Shown here piece after piece: positions 62,164 through 64,000 of a stretch of DNA of 64,000 bases; the first letter of the stretch is position 1; every line of letters begins with the position of its first letter. A program made the translations under genes and the position numbers. The notes under the pieces are model-generated. The model had not been told where the DNA came from. It searched no databases and worked only from the letters and a program-made list of their open reading frames with translations. Source of the stretch: Rhodoplanes sp. Z2-YC6860 (GTDB lineage Bacteria > Pseudomonadota > Alphaproteobacteria > Rhizobiales > Xanthobacteraceae); NCBI RefSeq assembly GCF_001579845.1, contig NZ_CP007440.1:1802001-1866000 (forward strand), read 5' to 3'.

Positions 62164-63216
62164 GTGCCGGATCGCAAGAAGCTCAAGACGCAAGGGAAGC
62201 GCAAACGCTGGGCCGGCTGGTCCGACGACAAGCTGCTTCAGCTTCGCTTCAAGGATCTCAAGCTCTCAATGCGCGGCAGCTGGCTCGCCGACTGCATGCG
62301 CGAGCTCAACCGCGAGCTTGCCGGTCACGGCATTCCGGTGCGGCCGCACGCGTGGCTGTCGACCGAATGGTTCAGTCCCGAACACACGCCGGGCATCGCC
62401 ATTCCGTTCTATCTCGCGCATCCGCGCCTGATGCGGCTCGAGCGCAAGATGATCATCGATGTCGAAGGCGGCACGCATGCGGAATGCATGCGCATCCTGC
62501 GTCACGAGATGGGTCACGTGATGCAGCATTCCTATGCACTTCATCGTGATCGGCGCTGGCAGCGGCTGTTCGGACGGTCCTCAACGAGGTATCCAAATTA
62601 TTACCGTCCCGATCCCGCGAGCAGGAATTTTGTTCAACATTTGCGGCTATGGTACGCGCAAAGCCATCCCGACGAGGACTTTGCCGAGACCTTCGCCGTA
62701 TGGCTGACACCGCGATCGAACTGGCGCAAACGTTACGAAGGCTGGCCGGCCTTGAAGAAGCTGCAATACGTCGACGAACTGATGGCGGAGATCGCCGAGC
62801 GCAGGCCGGTGGTGACGCGGCGCACCGAGCTCGAGCCGTTGCGTTCGGTGCGCATGACGCTCGGCGAACACTACCGCGAGAAGCTTGAGCACTATTCGGT
62901 CGACACGCCGCGTGCCTACGACCGCGACCTGATGCGCATTTTTTCCAACAGCCCGAAGCATCGCAATTCGCCGCCGGCTGCGACCTTCATCCGCCACCAT
63001 CGTGCGGAATTCCGCCGGCTGATCTCGAAATGGACCGGCGAATATCAGCTCACGCTGGACACCGTGCTCGATGAGATGATCGAGCGTTGCCGTGAGCTCA
63101 AGCTCCGCGCTGTCGGCTCCGACCGGCAGCTGCGCACCGACTTCATGGTGCTGCTCACCGCCAAGACCGTGCATTCGCTCTACAGCCCGCAGCGACGACA
63201 GTGGATCGCGCTATGA
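62164..63216 (+). CDS. Putative zinc metallopeptidase (HExxH)
   Basis: A 350-residue protein beginning at GTG 62164. The zinc motif RHEMGHVMQH has His114-Glu115 and His118, and DEDFAETFAVWL supplies the third ligand Glu175. This HExxH plus distal Glu arrangement with NYYRPDPASRNFVQHLRLWY between matches the family of putative zinc-binding metallo-peptidases (COG4307-like). No signal peptide is seen, so it is cytosolic. It lies between an MFS gene and a Ddl-like ATP-grasp gene, with the stop overlapping the latter's ATG. The substrate is unknown. Confidence 0.88.
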   Translation: MPDRKKLKTQGKRKRWAGWSDDKLLQLRFKDLKLSMRGSWLADCMRELNRELAGHGIPVRPHAWLSTEWFSPEHTPGIAIPFYLAHPRLMRLERKMIIDVEGGTHAECMRILRHEMGHVMQHSYALHRDRRWQRLFGRSSTRYPNYYRPDPASRNFVQHLRLWYAQSHPDEDFAETFAVWLTPRSNWRKRYEGWPALKKLQYVDELMAEIAERRPVVTRRTELEPLRSVRMTLGEHYREKLEHYSVDTPRAYDRDLMRIFSNSPKHRNSPPAATFIRHHRAEFRRLISKWTGEYQLTLDTVLDEMIERCRELKLRAVGSDRQLRTDFMVLLTAKTVHSLYSPQRRQWIAL

Positions 63217-64000
63217 AGAGCTGTCGCGTCCTCCTGCTCACCCATCCGGACCTGGTGCCGCCGGAATCGCTCAAGGGATTCAGCGAGGCCGAGGTCAACG
63301 TCTGGAAGACCGAATACGACGTGGTCTCGACGCTTCGCGGCGCGGGTCACGAGGTGATGCCGCTTGGCGTCGATAGCGAGCTCCGCCCGATCCGCGACGC
63401 GATCGAGAGCTTCAAGCCGAATGTGGTGTTCAATCTTCTCGAGGAATTTCACGGCGAGGCCGTCTACGACCACAGCGTGGTGAGCTATCTCGAACTGACC
63501 CGCGTGCCCTACACCGGCTGCAATCCGCGCGGCCTGGTGCTGGCGCGCGGCAAGGACCTCGCCAAGAAGCTCGTGCACTATCATCGCGTGCCGACACCGG
63601 CTTTCGCGGTGTTTCCGATGGGCCGCAAGGTCAAGCGGCCGCCGCGGCTCAGCCTGCCGCTGATCGTGAAAAGCCTCAACGAAGACGCCTCGATGGGCAT
63701 CGCCCAGGCTTCGGTGGTCGAGACCGACGAGGCCTTGGCCGAGCGCGTCACCTTCATCCATCAGCGGATCGGCACCGCGGCGATCGCCGAGCAGTACATC
63801 GAGGGCCGCGAGATCTACGTGGGCGTCCTTGGCAACGACCGCCGCCGCGTGCTGCCGATCTGGGAGCTGCAGTTCGGCGATCTCGCGTCGGGCACGCGGC
63901 CGATCGCGACCGAGAAGGTGAAGCACGACATCGAATACCAGGCGCGCCACGGCGTCGAGGAGGGCCCGGCCAAGGGGCTTACGCCTGCGATCGCGGCTCG
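63213..64000 (+). CDS. D-Ala-D-Ala ligase-like ATP-grasp enzyme (3' end beyond window)
   Basis: The first 262 codons of an ATP-grasp ligase. The N-terminal domain includes VFNLLEEFHGEAVYDHSVVS, like the Ddl pattern, then PYTGCNPRGLVLARGKDLAK. The ATP-binding part has LPLIVKSLNEDASMGIAQAS and IAEQYIEGREIYVGVLGN, both typical of the Ddl/ATP-grasp family. It is a likely C-N ligase joining two amino acids or peptides, not necessarily D-Ala-D-Ala. Its ATG overlaps the peptidase stop (ATGA). The catalytic C-terminal part lies past the right edge. Confidence 0.88.
   Translation, partial: MKSCRVLLLTHPDLVPPESLKGFSEAEVNVWKTEYDVVSTLRGAGHEVMPLGVDSELRPIRDAIESFKPNVVFNLLEEFHGEAVYDHSVVSYLELTRVPYTGCNPRGLVLARGKDLAKKLVHYHRVPTPAFAVFPMGRKVKRPPRLSLPLIVKSLNEDASMGIAQASVVETDEALAERVTFIHQRIGTAAIAEQYIEGREIYVGVLGNDRRRVLPIWELQFGDLASGTRPIATEKVKHDIEYQARHGVEEGPAKGLTPAIAA

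Noticed and set aside
60769-63216. An 815-codon frame that seems to fuse another protein to the metallopeptidase.
   Set aside because: Its first two thirds lie out of frame over the MFS gene and look like shadow sequence. The peptidase itself starts at GTG 62164, five bases after the MFS stop.

Overview
The window reads as a chromosomal segment from a GC-rich alphaproteobacterium of the Hyphomicrobiales, probably near Bradyrhizobium or the Xanthobacteraceae. This is inferred from gene content, not from a marker gene: the hisZ-hisG pair, a eukaryotic-type glutamine synthetase (GlnII) behind a sigma-54-like promoter, small proteins of the DUF3551, DUF1236, DUF6894 and DUF2076 types, and several dispersed palindromic repeats. 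I found no rRNA, no convincing tRNA, no CRISPR array, no prophage and no plasmid functions. One IS110-family element is present.

Layout. 0-1.1 kb: 5' part of a TonB-dependent receptor behind a DUF2946 gene, with a Zur-like palindrome upstream. 1.2-6.0 kb: hisZ-hisG, then a polyprenyl-sugar set (GtrA, GT2 glycosyltransferase, ChbG/HpnK-like deacetylase). 6-20 kb: housekeeping and envelope genes (L,D-transpeptidase, orphan CheZ, MFS, GST, cold-shock protein, RlmJ, RNase T2, thioesterase) plus several small secreted or lipoprotein genes and a signal-less solute-binding protein. 20.2-22.0 kb: a TetR gene and two SRPBCC genes behind a promoter covered by a perfect 17-bp inverted repeat. 22.0-23.0 kb: a gene-poor, repeat-rich stretch. 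23-26.3 kb: MerR and MarR regulators and an FAD monooxygenase. 26.5-30.3 kb: a 24-codon gene, a membrane protein, glnII and glutaminase. 30.3-40 kb: fumarylacetoacetase-family protein, a second solute-binding protein, a nuclease, an unusually long uvrB carrying two in-frame palindromic elements, a TPR-caspase protein, and an IS110 element flanked by repeats of the same kind.

40-52 kb: Old Yellow Enzyme, Crp-type regulator, DUF892 protein, two membrane or glycosyltransferase genes, then a catabolic locus: TctC-type binding protein, cupin, MFS transporter, HpaB-type monooxygenase, MarR regulator and HpaC-type flavin reductase. A shared GTACA-N3-TGTAY motif precedes both the hpaB/marR pair and hpaC, so one MarR protein probably controls both halves of the two-component monooxygenase. 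52-60 kb: DoxX, a group-1 glycosyltransferase, a LysR regulator with a C-terminal GAF domain, a hybrid histidine kinase, a second L,D-transpeptidase and an AapJ-like binding protein. 60.8-64 kb: a tight operon of an MFS transporter, an HExxH metallopeptidase and a D-Ala-D-Ala-ligase-like ATP-grasp enzyme that runs off the right edge.

The most promising less-described items are that peptidase/ATP-grasp operon, the LysR-GAF fusion, the repeat-invaded uvrB, the IS110 element with a structured left end beside REP-like palindromes, and the shared MarR operator. Start codons were chosen from ribosome-binding-site spacing and family alignment by eye; no database search was possible.
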